Of a DNA stretch of 52,214 nt, positions 33,701 to 43,872 are shown piece after piece. The stretch spans positions 1-52,214 of the forward strand of contig JAHLKH010000188.1 of the NCBI GenBank assembly GCA_025526915.1. The letters run 5' to 3'. How positions within the stretch are numbered: the first letter of the stretch is position 1; every line of letters starts with the position of its first letter. The translations under genes were made by a program, and so were the position numbers. The notes below the pieces were generated by a model that had not been told where the DNA came from, did no database searches, and saw only the letters and a list, made by a program, of their open reading frames with translations. Origin of the DNA: Entophlyctis helioformis. Its lineage: Eukaryota; Chytridiomycota; Chytridiomycetes; Chytridiales; Chytriomycetaceae.

Positions 33701-35726
33701 ATGAGATTGGCAGGCATCAAGGTCGTCATGATCACGGGAGACAATCCTCTTACTGCCGAAGTATGGAGCATCATCTGTCGTGGTGCTGGCTCCAGTATCT
33801 GACTGGAACTTGTGTGCACCATGGCCAATGGCAGGCGATATCACGAAAAGTGCATCTGTGCAGCCACGACGAGGTTCGCCGCGTTTCGCAAGCCTCTGAT
33901 CTGCCAGTCAAGCCGAGCTCTGGAAAGGAAGGCATTGTTGTCAATGGCCGCATTCTGCCGCGGCTCTCTGACGAGGATTGGTTCAACATCCTCGACCACG
34001 ACGAGATCATCTTTGCGCGCACACTTCCATCAGACAAGCTCGACATTGTCAAGCGCGCACAGACGCTTGGCCATATTGTAGCGGTTACGGGCGACGGTGT
34101 CAACGACAGCGCTGCGCTCAAGAAGGCCGATCTTGGAATTGCCATGAACAGAACCGGAAGCGACATCAGCAAGGAAAGCGCCAAGATGATTCTGCTCGAC
34201 GACAACTTTGCCAGCACGGTGCGCGGCATCCAGGAGGGCCGTCTGATCTTCTCGAACCTCAAAAAGGCCATCCGGTACTCCCTCACGCACATCCTGCCCG
34301 AAGTGCTGCCGTACCTGCTGTATGTGATTGTGCCGATTCCGCTTGCCATGACGCCGACACAGATCCTCGCCGTTGATCTTGGCTTTGAGATCTTCATGAC
34401 CATGTCGTTTGCATGGGAGCCTGCCGAGGACATGGCGGTGCTCATGTCGATGCCGCCGCGAAAACCCGTCACGCACGACTCGGCGCTGGGCAAGTTCAAC
34501 TACTACCAGAAGCGCAAAGAGGAGAGTACGACCATGAGCCGGGCAAATCTGCGGTCGATCGACAACATGCACCACGTGGGCTATGGATACGAAGACGGAG
34601 CCATGGACTCGACCATGCTGCTTCATGACCTGAGCGGGCAGGGCAACACACACAGCGGCAACGATATCGAGAGTGGACTAGACGGCGGATCACCGTCGAC
34701 CAGCGCTGTTGCCGGTGTGGGGGCAGTCAAGGCAGCTCTCGGTCTCAACAGCGATGCTGCCAAAAAGCTGCAGCTGGAGATGAAGGTGCTCGAGTCGCGT
34801 CTGCGGAACCGATACGGCCAATATGCGCAAGAGACCAAGGACATTTTCACGAGTCTGGAGTACTGGAAGAAGCAGTACAACGACTGGCGCGAGCTTACGG
34901 CGACGGATCCGACCAGCGAGCGCCTTGTCGACGGCGAAGTCATGCTGTACTCGTATCTGGAGGCCGGCCTGATCCAGTTCTCTGGCGCACTGACGGCGTA
35001 CTTTGCCGTGTTTTGGTTCACGTTTGGCGTGAGCTCGTCCGATGCGCGCCGCGGACAGATCCCTGGCAATCTCTTTTGGAAACCGCACAGCCCGCCGCTC
35101 CCACTCGCGGATGGAACACTGTTTGTACGTCATTTGAAGTCTGTGCAAGGGATTGGCAGGCGTTGGGAGCAAGGCAATCAGTCGGGTCGACTGACAACTG
35201 TTTTGCGATGCATGCTATAGAGAGGGCCAGAGCAGTTTGAGGCGCTGAAGCAAGTTCAGAGCGTGTATTACTTGTCCATCTTCATTATCCAGATCTGGAA
35301 CCTGTTTGCATGCAAGACTCGGTACACGCTTCCGTTCCGTCGCAATGTTATGTCGTACGTAACAGAGGCTTGGGAATGTCGTTGGCGTCCTGGATGGCTG
35401 ACGTTGGAATGCAATCTCTTGAACGGTCTCTTGACTGGACAGAAACAAGCACACATGGCTTGCCATTCTGTCTGGTTCGGTTTTGGCAGGACTCTTTGTG
35501 TACACGCCCATCACCAATGGCAAGTGCACGGCACATGTTGGCATTGAGATGGCTACCATGAGCTGACAGGCAGAACCCACAATGCCGAGCAGCCGTGTTC
35601 CTGACATCGGAGGGGTTGCATCCGTTCTACTTGCTCATTCCCATGGCTTTTGGTGCACTGCTCTATGTCTACTCCATTGCTCGCACCATCGTCAGTGGGC
35701 AAGGTGGGGCTGGGAGTCACTTGTGA
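30702..35726 (+). CDS. Na,K-ATPase-type (P2C) cation pump, catalytic subunit
   Basis: Eleven exons: 30702-31790, 31859-31957, 32046-32325, 32407-32939, 32998-33163, 33225-33547, 33626-33760, 33835-35124, 35221-35354, 35443-35523, 35570-35726; all phases agree, 1,428 residues. Residues 1-265 are disordered (SR repeats, then Ala/Lys). Core: cation-ATPase N-domain, A-domain LTGETEP (about 450), TM4 LLAWVPQGLPLTA (about 569), phosphorylation site DKTGTLT (about 614), MKGAPE, MITGDNPLTAE, TGDGVNDSAAL (about 961), TM6 ILAVDLGFEIF, and TM7-10 (TWLAILSGSVLAGLFVYTP, FYLLIPMAFGALLYVY). Order and length of the C-terminal membrane domain match the P2C family. Against animal pumps TM4 has Q for E, TM5 has H-I for S-N, and TM6 has E for the second D. 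A ~130-residue loop is inserted between TM6 and TM7. Ion specificity cannot be assumed. Confidence 0.93.
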
Positions 35727-36035
35727 TACTGCGCTGGCATGTTGCTGATACTACGTTGCACGCGACATGGAAACGATGCAGTGCGCGTGCCCAATCTCGT
35801 TGCTTGGTTCTCTGCGGTCCCAACCTCTGCACCACGCTGAATCTGCAGCATACTGGGATACTGGGATCTGTAATGGAAGAAACGACAGCGGGTATTATGT
35901 GTAGAGCAGCAATCGCACGAAGCAGAGAGTTTGGAGGCAGGCGACAAGCAAACAGCAAGACGAGTTGCGCAAATGAAGCAGCAGAGCTGAAGGCGACCGA
36001 GGAATGAACAGCATGGTCCTGTGGTGACGCGACCT
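35727..36035. other. Convergent 3' regions, no gene
   Basis: This stretch separates the stops of the pump (plus) and the LIM gene (minus). I see no frame with family resemblance and no repeat. Confidence 0.6.
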
Positions 36036-37831
36036 TTAACAAAACAGTTTGATGTAGCAGTTTCCGCAGTACGGCTTGCCGCTTCTTTCCTTGTACCCTT
36101 GGCCAGCACTGCCGTCAAGCTCGGTTTGGCAGAAGCTGCACGTGAAATGCCTTGGGTGAAACTTCCGATCGAGTGCCACGACACACCGGCCAATGATGGG
36201 CTTCTTGCACACGTCGCAGATGTTGTCTGTCTGGTGGTAGTAATGCAGCTCGCAATAGGGTCTTCCTTGGTACTCGTAGAATCCCTCTGCAGTAAGCATG
36301 GTGTTGCATGCCGGGTCCTGAACAGCCATGAGAGTGTGAGTATGGATGTTGGTCTCTTTGCATGTGGCAGTGGGGGCCGCCCTCTGACAGGAAACTTACA
36401 GCACACACAAAGCAGGTCGAGTGCCATTGCCGATCCAGTGCAGAGACACTGTTGTCGAGCATGGGCTGATGGCAGGCAGCGCACCGGTCGGCAAAGAGAG
36501 CCGCGTAGTCATCTTCGCAGTACGCCTTGCCCTCGAATTCACGAAACATGTCATCTGGTCCAAACGTTCGTCCACACTGTGAGCAGAAAAAGTGTGCTCG
36601 ATGGAAGGTTAGGCCAAGAGCCTCGATGATGTTCTGGAATTGCAGACGCAACAAGCGGCAGGTGCACAGCCTCCGTGTGAGATTGCAATCTGGACGGCAC
36701 ATGAGCAAACCATGCACGCGGCTTACATCTTTGATCGGCTCTCGGCAATAGGCACATTTGGGACTAAAGTTGTTGTGGTAGCACTTTTCGCAAAACAGCT
36801 GATCGTTTTTCTCAAAGGTGACCTGGCCGCGCAATGCCCGCTTGCACGTCGGATCTGAGCACACGAAATGCTCAGTATGGTAGAACTTGCCGCGAAGACC
36901 AGCACCGCCGCGAACGATGGGCTGATCGCATACAGCACATATGCGATCGGAACGTGTGCCAGACCCAGCAGCTGCTGGTGGTGTGAATGGCGATGGAGAA
37001 GGCAATGGTGCTTTGGCTGGTAGTTGCACTGGCTTTGACAGCGACGACAGTGCTGCCGCTTCGACGGACGAGACGGCTGCCAACGCAGCCATTTGGCCAT
37101 CTGATAGAATGTGCTCCGAGGCATTCATGTCGAGTGCAGGATTGGATGATCGCGTTGGCGAATGCAGTCCGCCAGAGTCTCGCAATGCCGGCGGTGACGG
37201 TAATCCAGCCTGTGCATTGTAGGCCGAAACGAACTGACTGCCGGATGTCTTGCGCTGAAAGTATGCCGAGCGTGGCGAGCTGCTCCCGAGTTTGGGCGAA
37301 GAGGATGAAGTCTCGGGGACGGATCCCTTTTGCCAGCCGGAATTCGCCTCCGGCACAGGCTGCACCTGGATCTGCATGTGCGATTGCGATTGTTTCTGCT
37401 GGAACGAGCTGGGCACTCGCCGAGACGAAGCGCGTCTAGCGAGGTCTGCTGCGCCAGAGATTGACACGGCGGAAGGCGTCCGCTCAACATGCGGCCCATC
37501 GTCTGGTCTGTTTGCCACTGTGCCGCGCGTACCAGCTGGCATATCGGACTGCAGCTGGGGAAAGTTGCCATTCACCGGCGATGTATGCCGCGACGATGAG
37601 TTGCTGGCTGGAGACTGGCTTGCGTCTGGAGCGTACGGTCCTTGCTGGTACGGAGCTTGGTTTGCTGGCTTGGCGGAGCTACCTTGCAGATCGAACAGGA
37701 GCTGGTCTGAAGAAGAGCGCAGGACATGGTCACTTGCCTGTCAGCACTGGCAGCGGTCCATACAGACCACGAGCGACGAAAAGCCGATTGAAGATGCAGA
37801 CTCGGATGCACCACGGACCTAGCTCGTCCAT
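36036..37831 (-). CDS. Paxillin-like protein: LD motif plus four LIM domains
   Basis: Exons 37831-37819 (13 nt), 37706-36727, 36633-36400 and 36317-36036, giving 502 residues. Joining the micro-exon gives MDELDQLLFDLQ, a paxillin LD1 motif at the extreme N-terminus, exactly where animal paxillin has it. Residues 15-255 are Ser/Pro-rich and disordered. Four LIM zinc domains fill the rest: CAVCDQPI.. (about 260), CAYCREPIKDNIIEALG.. (about 321), CAACHQPM.. (about 381) and CDVCKKPI.. (about 441), each with the CxxC..H..C core. LIM1 and LIM3 have a CxDPxC variant second finger. The 36634-36726 intron is 93 bp with no stop, so unspliced RNA stays open. Paxillin scaffolds adhesion and actin signalling; budding-yeast Pxl1 is the fungal relative. 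It is divergent from the next gene. Confidence 0.92.
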
Positions 37832-38297
37832 ACTGTCTGGCTGTGTTTTTTGTGCCAATAGAGAACAGAGCATACGCGCGGCCTCGACGCGACAAACCAC
37901 GGGCATGCCGACAAGTGACGTCACCAGATTACGCGCTACTTATTGGTCTGTCGCACGAGTATTCAAACTCTTCGTCCTCGAGGTCGCTTATAGGTCCAGT
38001 TATCAGGCTAGACGCAAGTTTTTGTCGCATCGCTCTGCAATCTCGCCATTATTGACGAGTGCCGATACACAGCCAGCCAACCAACCAGTGCTAGTGTAGA
38101 CCACAAGGACGCAGCTCTGAACAGTTACGCCAAACGCAATCGGCCATTCCATCGCATTGCTTCCAGGCTGAAGACCAGCACGCACGTCCTCATCAGCCCA
38201 CAAGTCTGCGCAGGTCTTTGCGCATTCGATACAAGACACGACGAGAAGCAGCCCCACCGCCACCATTCCGACCTTTCCGTCTATTGTGACTAGAGAG
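37832..38297. promoter_or_regulatory. Divergent promoter with CRE palindrome and CCAAT box
   Basis: The region between the paxillin-like gene and the 38298 gene contains GTGACGTCAC at 37915-37924, a perfect CRE (TGACGTCA) for ATF/CREB-type bZIP factors. An inverted CCAAT (ATTGG) lies about 20 bp further on. No coding sequence is visible. One such palindrome is roughly what chance gives in a window this size; its placement in a promoter makes it worth noting. Confidence 0.45.
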
Positions 38298-39268
38298 ATG
38301 CGCTCGAAGCCTCCGCCACCGCACACGGGCTCGACGGCATTCAAGCCCTTCATCACCGAGTATCGAGTCTCGTACAAAGACCCTGCTCCCACCAAGGGCA
38401 AGTACTCTGGAAAGCGCGAGATTATGGCCAAGACCATGACACACAATGTCAAGCCAAAGGCGGCGGCGTCTCAGATGGAAAAGCTGAGCAGAGTCGAGCC
38501 CGTCAAGGTCGAGTTGCCGCCCATTCCTCGGCAGGCAGCAACTGTAAGTCGGGGAATGGCACGCATGATTGCATGCTCTTCACGTCCGCTTCCTGCCTCC
38601 AATCCTTTCCTTCTTGTCGCTGCTGTCGAGGCTCTGTCTCTCTTGCCAGCCATATTGCAGCGCGTCCATTTTGACAATCGCCACGACATCGTGTCTGACT
38701 CTCTGGTGCTATTGACCTGCGTTGTGCGAAATCGGCACTGGTACAGCCGTTTCAGTCTACATCGCTCACGCTTCCGGGAATGGTCACTGGCGGCTATGCG
38801 GCAGAGAAGCGCCAGACCCGTCGTCGCCGGATCTTGGAACCGCCGGCATCGAGCATGGGAGCGCCACAGCGATACAATATCATATCTGGTGCGATGGCAT
38901 TGACTGCATGCGGAATGCCGCCGACTCATGAATGGTTGGCTAACGCTCATTTACTTACCTCGAATGGCAGGTGCGGCTATTGAGGGCGAGCCCGCCTCTG
39001 GATTCAAGGAGGGCCGCCGAGCCTTTGTGCGCACTTTTGCGCACTTTGATGCCGTCACAAATGTAGGCAATGCTGTGAGCGTGCAGGCTTGCACGCTGGC
39101 ATGAGCTGCTGACACCTTGCTGGCCCTGTTGTATGATCGATCGATCGCAACGCATAGGCGCGGACGCCTGGCTACAACATCATCACGGGACACGATGCAG
39201 TTGGACTCCGGAACGGCCAAGGGCAATCCCATTCGCCTGTGCAGCACGAGAGTCTCGCTACGCACTAA
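38298..39268 (+). CDS. Conserved-looking hypothetical protein with YNII(S/T)G motifs
   Basis: Exons 38298-38543, 38756-38888, 38971-39062 and 39158-39268 join in phase; 193 residues. It is basic, with no membrane segment or signal peptide. Features are FKPFITEYRVSYKDP near the N-terminus, MVTGGYAAEKRQTRRRR in the middle, and two related words RYNIISG and GYNIITGHD about 45 residues apart, both near splice junctions. The intron-rich structure and clean phases argue that it is a real gene. I do not recognise it. Short basic proteins with repeated Tyr/Gly motifs are common among ciliary microtubule proteins, and this organism probably has a flagellum, but that is speculation. AATAAA at about 39431 lies downstream. 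Confidence 0.72.
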
Positions 39269-39466
39269 CGATCAGGCAGCACAATGCAGCATCTCATCAA
39301 GCGAATCTCTATCAACAACGTACACAGCGGAACTCGGTAAGGCCTGTACAAACCCAGCTGTTGGAAAACTATTGTTCACTGGATTGCTACGCACTCTAGA
39401 CGACATGGATGTATTGCTGCTCCTTCTTTGAATAAACAAAGCGTGGGCAGGCGAATGGTGGACCGT

Positions 39467-40473
39467 CTAGCGCATCCAGCACGTCAATGCATAGCGAGGA
39501 CGGCTTGAAGATAGAACCTCGTGGTCGACCACGCCACTCATAAAGATGACAACGCGACCGGCGATGGGGCTGATGTCCTGCTCAAGGTCGCGGCGGTGGA
39601 TGCGGAGAGCGCCGCCTTGTGTCTCGTGGTTCCAGTCTGGGTTGAGGTAGCAGATGGCAGTGACGCGGCGCTGGTCGGGATCGTCAGGGTCGCTGGTGGG
39701 GAATGCGTCGCGATGAGACTATAAAAGGAGCGGGCAAGTCAGCGGCTGACCAGCGGCACGAACAGTCCATGCAGCAGCCAGCATACCTCGTATCCCTTTG
39801 CGTTGGCGGCATAGTGGGCGAGCTGGAACTCGCAGCTGCCTTGCAGATGGATGGCCTGTGCAAGCAGCGTCTGCAGGGCCAGCATGCGGTTGACGAGCGG
39901 CTCCAGGGCTCCTGCTTCGCCGGGATGGATCCAGCAGATCTCGTCGCCGCGGACAGTGCGTGCACGGAACGGGTCGTCATCGGGGCGCACCATGGACGCC
40001 ATGGTGAGTCTGCCAGCCTGCACCAGCCCTTCGGCGGCGACCTGGAAGGCGCCAACCTCGTCGGCCGACACAAACCCGTCCATCACTGCAAGTCCCCTGT
40101 CGAACAGCTGGCGAATGTGCTCTGGCTTGATGTCGTTCGAGGCCTGAGCGTGCGCACTGGACGACAGCGACAGCGAGCTGAACAGCGACGACAGATCGAG
40201 GCTGTCGAGCGCAGGGCCGTTGACCGGGTCCTTGAACAGACCACGGCAGGTGAGCAGCGAGTCCTGCTCTTGCTCCATGAGCTCGAGCAGCTCGGCCTCG
40301 GAAATCTCCTCCATGACCTCTTCGGCGTCTTCGTCCTCGCCGTACTCGATGCCCCGGGCTTCGAGCTCCTCGACGTCGACATAGTCGCTCAGGTGTGCGT
40401 CGCTGTCAGACTGCATGGCGTCGTCGTCATGATGGGCGACGGCCTTGAGAATGGAGGCTTCCAGCGCTGACAT
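39467..40473 (-). CDS. 2OG-Fe(II) prolyl hydroxylase, EGLN/PHD-like
   Basis: Exons 40473-39787 and 39718-39467, intron 68 bp; 312 residues. The first ~90 residues are acidic with a Glu-rich helix (EEVMEEISEAELLELMEQEQ). The catalytic part starts at about 105 with IRQLFDRGLAVMDGFVS and GDEICWIHPGE. The iron site is H-x-D in ESHRDAF (just after the exon junction) and distal His in DHEVL. The 2-oxoglutarate Arg is in RYALTCW. TAICYLNPDWN..GGALRI is the usual double-stranded beta-helix core. The pattern is that of HIF-type prolyl hydroxylases and Dictyostelium/fungal relatives, which sense oxygen by hydroxylating Pro on partners such as Skp1. The target here is unknown. Head to head with haspin, 50 bp apart. 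Confidence 0.9.
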
Positions 40474-40523
40474 TTCGTTGACGGCTGTTGCGGTAGGTTG
40501 GCCCTGTTCTCATACCATTCGGC

Positions 40524-42603
40524 ATGTTCGGCGGACGAAAGACGACGTTTGGAAGCACGGCTGGGCGGCGGCCGGTGAACAGCGAGCAACGGCGGCAGCT
40601 GCAGCTGTGGGACGAGCTGCAGCAGGAAGCAAGCGCTCCTCCACGGACAGCCAAGGGCACGCTGGCGGCGGCTTTGGCTGCTGAACCTGCAACCGTATCC
40701 AGCCAGCAGGCATCGCGTCCGACCAGCGACACCAGCGACACAAGCGAGGACAGCGACAGTGACAGCGACACAGTTTGCTCAACGGGTGCTGCTCAAGAGA
40801 GCCAGCGACAGCCCATAACGGTCGACGACAACAAGAAGGAGATGCCTCTTCCAGCAGAGACAAGCGCCAACGTTGTGGTTCAAGATCCGGATGCCTCAGT
40901 GGATGCCTCAGTGGATGCCGGCGAGGATCAAGACAGTGCTCGAGACAACCATCGAGACAACCATCGAGACAGTGCCCGAGACAACGATCGAGGCAACAAT
41001 CAGGACAGCAATCATGACGGTAGACAAGATGACGATGGCGTGGCGCAGGTGGCAGCAGCGCTGCAAGACCTGCAGATTGCGATCGAGGAGCCAGCAGTGG
41101 TCGAGGCAGTGGATGCACCGATCGCGTCGCCACTGGATCGTCTGCTGCGCTTGTGCGGACAGACGGAGCCGCTGAGCATGCCCGACGTTAACTTTGGGTA
41201 CGAAAGGATGGAGATTCACAGGACAGTACCTGATTCCTTGGATGCGTATCTGACCTGCACTGCGCTGACAACCGACAGGGGCGATTTGGTCGAAAAGATC
41301 GGCGAGGCGACCTACTCTGACGTGTACGCCTCGTGGCGGATGGTTGACGAGGCCAGGACGCAGAAGCATGGCCTTGGCAGCCCAAGCAGACAGCTGATGG
41401 CTGTCAAGGTTATACCAGTTGGAAAGACTGGCGACACGGACCAACTGTCGCTGGAGTCTGTGGCGCTGGAAGTGTCTGTGACTCAGGCCGTTCGTCACAT
41501 CCAGCAGCACATGGCGCCACTGGACCAAGCACACAACACGGAAACGCAGCACGAGCCAACGACGCATGCCAACCTGGTTGAGCTTGAGCGCGTCATGGTG
41601 TGCCACGGGCCGTATTCGCCTCAGCTGATGGTGCTTTGGGACGAATACGACGAGCGCAAGGGATCAGAAAACATTCCGCCGAGTGAGTCTTGCCCTTTCT
41701 ATGGATCGGCAACTCTGGCTGGCCTATCAAGCGAGCATCTCACATCCAAATGTTTGCCCAGCCGACTATGATGATGAGCAGCTCTATGTGATCATGGTTC
41801 TGCGGCATGGTGGACAGGATCTGGAGCACACGCGGCTGGTGTCGTTGTTGAGCCGCGCACAGAGCGTGTTACTGCAAGTGATCATGACACTGGCGCAGGC
41901 CGAGCAGCAGATGCGGTTCGAGCATCGCGATCTGCATTGGGGCAATGTGCTTGTGGAGGCCTGCGATGACGAGGCATGGATCACGTACGACATTGGTGTG
42001 GACGGCGACGGCGACGGCGACGGCGATCGTGGACGTGCCCATGAGCTCAGGACGGTTGCGGTGCAAACCCATGGAGTGCGCGCCACCATCATCGATCTGA
42101 CGTTGTCGCGGATGGAGCAAGCAGATGGACAGCTGCTCTACATGGATCTCGAACAAGACCCAGAACTGTTTGTTGGCAAAGGACAAGGCCAAAAGGGTGG
42201 GCATTGATCGAATCATGTGCAATATTGGGCAAGTGGCTGACAGAGAGACGAAACCGCAGGCGGCGATATGCAGTTTGATGTGTATCGCCAGATGCGCGAG
42301 GTTGTTGACAAGGACTGGCGGCGGTACGAGCCGCGCACCAACGTGCTTTGGCTGCACTATCTCGCGCACAAGCTGGTCCTCTGTCTGGCGTCTGGATCCA
42401 CGACAGCATCCACGACAGCATCCAAGACAGCATCCAAGAAATCTGGTGGGTCAACTGCAAAGCAGAGACAGATGCTGCAAGAGTCGCGGCAGTGTTTGCG
42501 ACGCGTTGCGGACCAGATCCGCGAGTGCGCCAGCGCAGCAGACGTTGCACGGCGCGTTGTTCAGGGGGATATAAGGCTGAGTAACATCACGACGAGTAAA
42601 TGA
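40524..42603 (+). CDS. Haspin-like histone H3 Thr3 kinase
   Basis: Exons 40524-41682, 41762-42196 and 42260-42603, giving 645 residues. The N-terminal ~225 residues are disordered, with Ser/Asp runs (SDTSDTSEDSDSDSD) and a DNHRDNHRD repeat. The kinase begins at about 250: LVEKIGEATYSDVY (glycine loop), MAVKVIP (Lys) and ALEVSVTQ. It then has the haspin-specific LWDEYDERKGSENIPP, LYVIMVLRHGGQDLEH and FEHRDLHWGNVL (catalytic loop HRDLHWGN). IIDLTLSRM stands where human haspin has the DYT motif, and the end is QFDVYRQM followed by NVLWLHYL. Haspin marks centromeric chromatin in mitosis. A DGDGDGDGD insert lies before the IIDLT motif and may vary in length. Confidence 0.94.
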
Positions 42604-42761
42604 TGGGGGCGATGCACAACAGTTCATTGGACAAACGGGGAAGGGCCAGCCGTCCCACCAAGGAGTTTTTCAAGAAATGCACAGGCAGCGAGAGAGACTA
42701 ATGGATGCAGGTTGAGTGACGAGAGCCGTCGATGGGGACAGATCCAAGGCAGCGATTGTGC

Positions 42762-43832
42762 TTAGAGTCTGCGGTGGTTGACAACAGTCGAGCGGCCCAT
42801 GACGTTGCCGGCAGGCCAGTACTTGCAAACAAGGTTGTAGCCGTAGCGACCGTAGGACTGGGCGCAGCCGACCTGGCGGGTGTCGGGCCAGACGACCTGG
42901 GTGTAGTGGCCGTAGGCGTGGAAGTCGCCCTGGGGGATGCGCTCACCGCTGTAGAGGAAGCGCTCCTCGTAGAAGGTGGTGATCGAGTGGGTGCAGGTGG
43001 GGACGCCGTCCCAGTTGGAGAGACGGTTGAGGTTCTCGCCGTAGCCGTCGTTGCGGGTGTCGTGGTCGAGGTCGTAGTGGTTGTTGAGCTGGTCGGCCCA
43101 CTGCTTGGCAGAGACCTCGAGTCTGTTGGACCACGAGAGGGCGGGAACGCCGACACGGGCACGGAAGGTGTTGTGGGCAACGAGGCAGCCCATCTCCCAG
43201 GAGGAGCTGGGGACATCGCCGGTCACGCCGGTTCTGCGGACGGGGGCGGGGGTGGCAGGCTTGGGGGAAGGAGCGGCGGGGGTGGCAGGCTTGACGGGAG
43301 TGGCAGGCTTGGGGGCGGGCTTGGTGGCCGGCTTGGGGGCAGGAGCAGCGGGCTTCACGGCAGGCTTGGCAGCGGGCTTGACGGCGTTCTTCTGGACAGC
43401 GGCGACGACCGGCTTGACGGCAGGCGAGGGCGAGGGAGACGCGGCGGGCTTCTTGTCGGCAGCGGGCTTCTTGTCGGCAGCAGGGGCCTTGCCGTACTTG
43501 GTCTTGGGCTTGCACTTGGTAGCCTTCTTGCCGGCATCGGGGGTCTCGGCGGGAGTGCCGGCAGCAGCGTCCTTGCCGTACTTGCCGCCAGCAGGGGTGG
43601 CAGCGGGGGTCTCGGCAGGCTTGTCGGCGCCGTACTTGCCGTACTTGTCGCCGGCGGGGGCGGGGGCGGGGGCGGGGGCGGGGCTGGCGGCAGGGGTCTC
43701 GGCGGGCACAGGGACGGGCTTGCCGTAGTAGTCGCCGCCGGCGGCGGGAGCAGGGTCGGCAGGGGCGACGTGGGCGGCCGAGACGGCGGCGATGGAGACG
43801 GCGGCAAAGAGGGTGGCGGCAAAGTTGACCAT
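42762..43832 (-). CDS. Secreted CAP/PR-1 protein with Ala/Pro/Lys-rich linker (CAP-1)
   Basis: Single exon, 356 residues. A signal peptide (MVNFAATLFAAVSIAAVSA) precedes ~190 residues of Ala/Pro/Lys/Gly low complexity with YGK repeats. The CAP domain follows VRRTGVTG: HNTFRARVGVPALSWSNRLE, WADQLNNHYDLDHD, DGYGENLNRLSNW (GEN motif), GDFHAYGHYTQVVW (CAP1 signature) and YNLVCKYWPAGNVMG (CAP2). CAP proteins of fungi (Pry family) bind sterols and fatty acids outside the cell; others act in host interaction. The first of six consecutive CAP genes on this strand. It is closest to the 45069 gene (identical long words). Its ATG is preceded by a 31-bp homopolymer. Confidence 0.93.
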   Translation of the reverse strand: MVNFAATLFAAVSIAAVSAAHVAPADPAPAAGGDYYGKPVPVPAETPAASPAPAPAPAPAGDKYGKYGADKPAETPAATPAGGKYGKDAAAGTPAETPDAGKKATKCKPKTKYGKAPAADKKPAADKKPAASPSPSPAVKPVVAAVQKNAVKPAAKPAVKPAAPAPKPATKPAPKPATPVKPATPAAPSPKPATPAPVRRTGVTGDVPSSSWEMGCLVAHNTFRARVGVPALSWSNRLEVSAKQWADQLNNHYDLDHDTRNDGYGENLNRLSNWDGVPTCTHSITTFYEERFLYSGERIPQGDFHAYGHYTQVVWPDTRQVGCAQSYGRYGYNLVCKYWPAGNVMGRSTVVNHRRL

Positions 43833-43838
43833 GGCGAG

Positions 43839-43839
<1 letters not shown>

Positions 43840-43870
<31 letters not shown>
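43840..43870. repeat. 31-bp poly-G run
   Basis: Thirty-one consecutive G on the plus strand (C in the transcript), ending 8 bp upstream of the CAP-1 start codon. Its length in the genome may differ from what is shown, since such runs are hard to sequence. Confidence 0.9.

Positions 43871-43872
<2 letters not shown>

Noticed and set aside
36634..36726. Reading the LIM gene through as one exon at LIM2
   Set aside because: The extra 31 residues split a LIM zinc finger, and the ends are a good GTAAGC donor and TTCCAG acceptor; removal restores normal LIM spacing.
39703..40470. A 255-codon plus-strand frame opposite the prolyl hydroxylase
   Set aside because: No motif, while the minus strand has a full 2OG-Fe(II) oxygenase core joined by a good intron.
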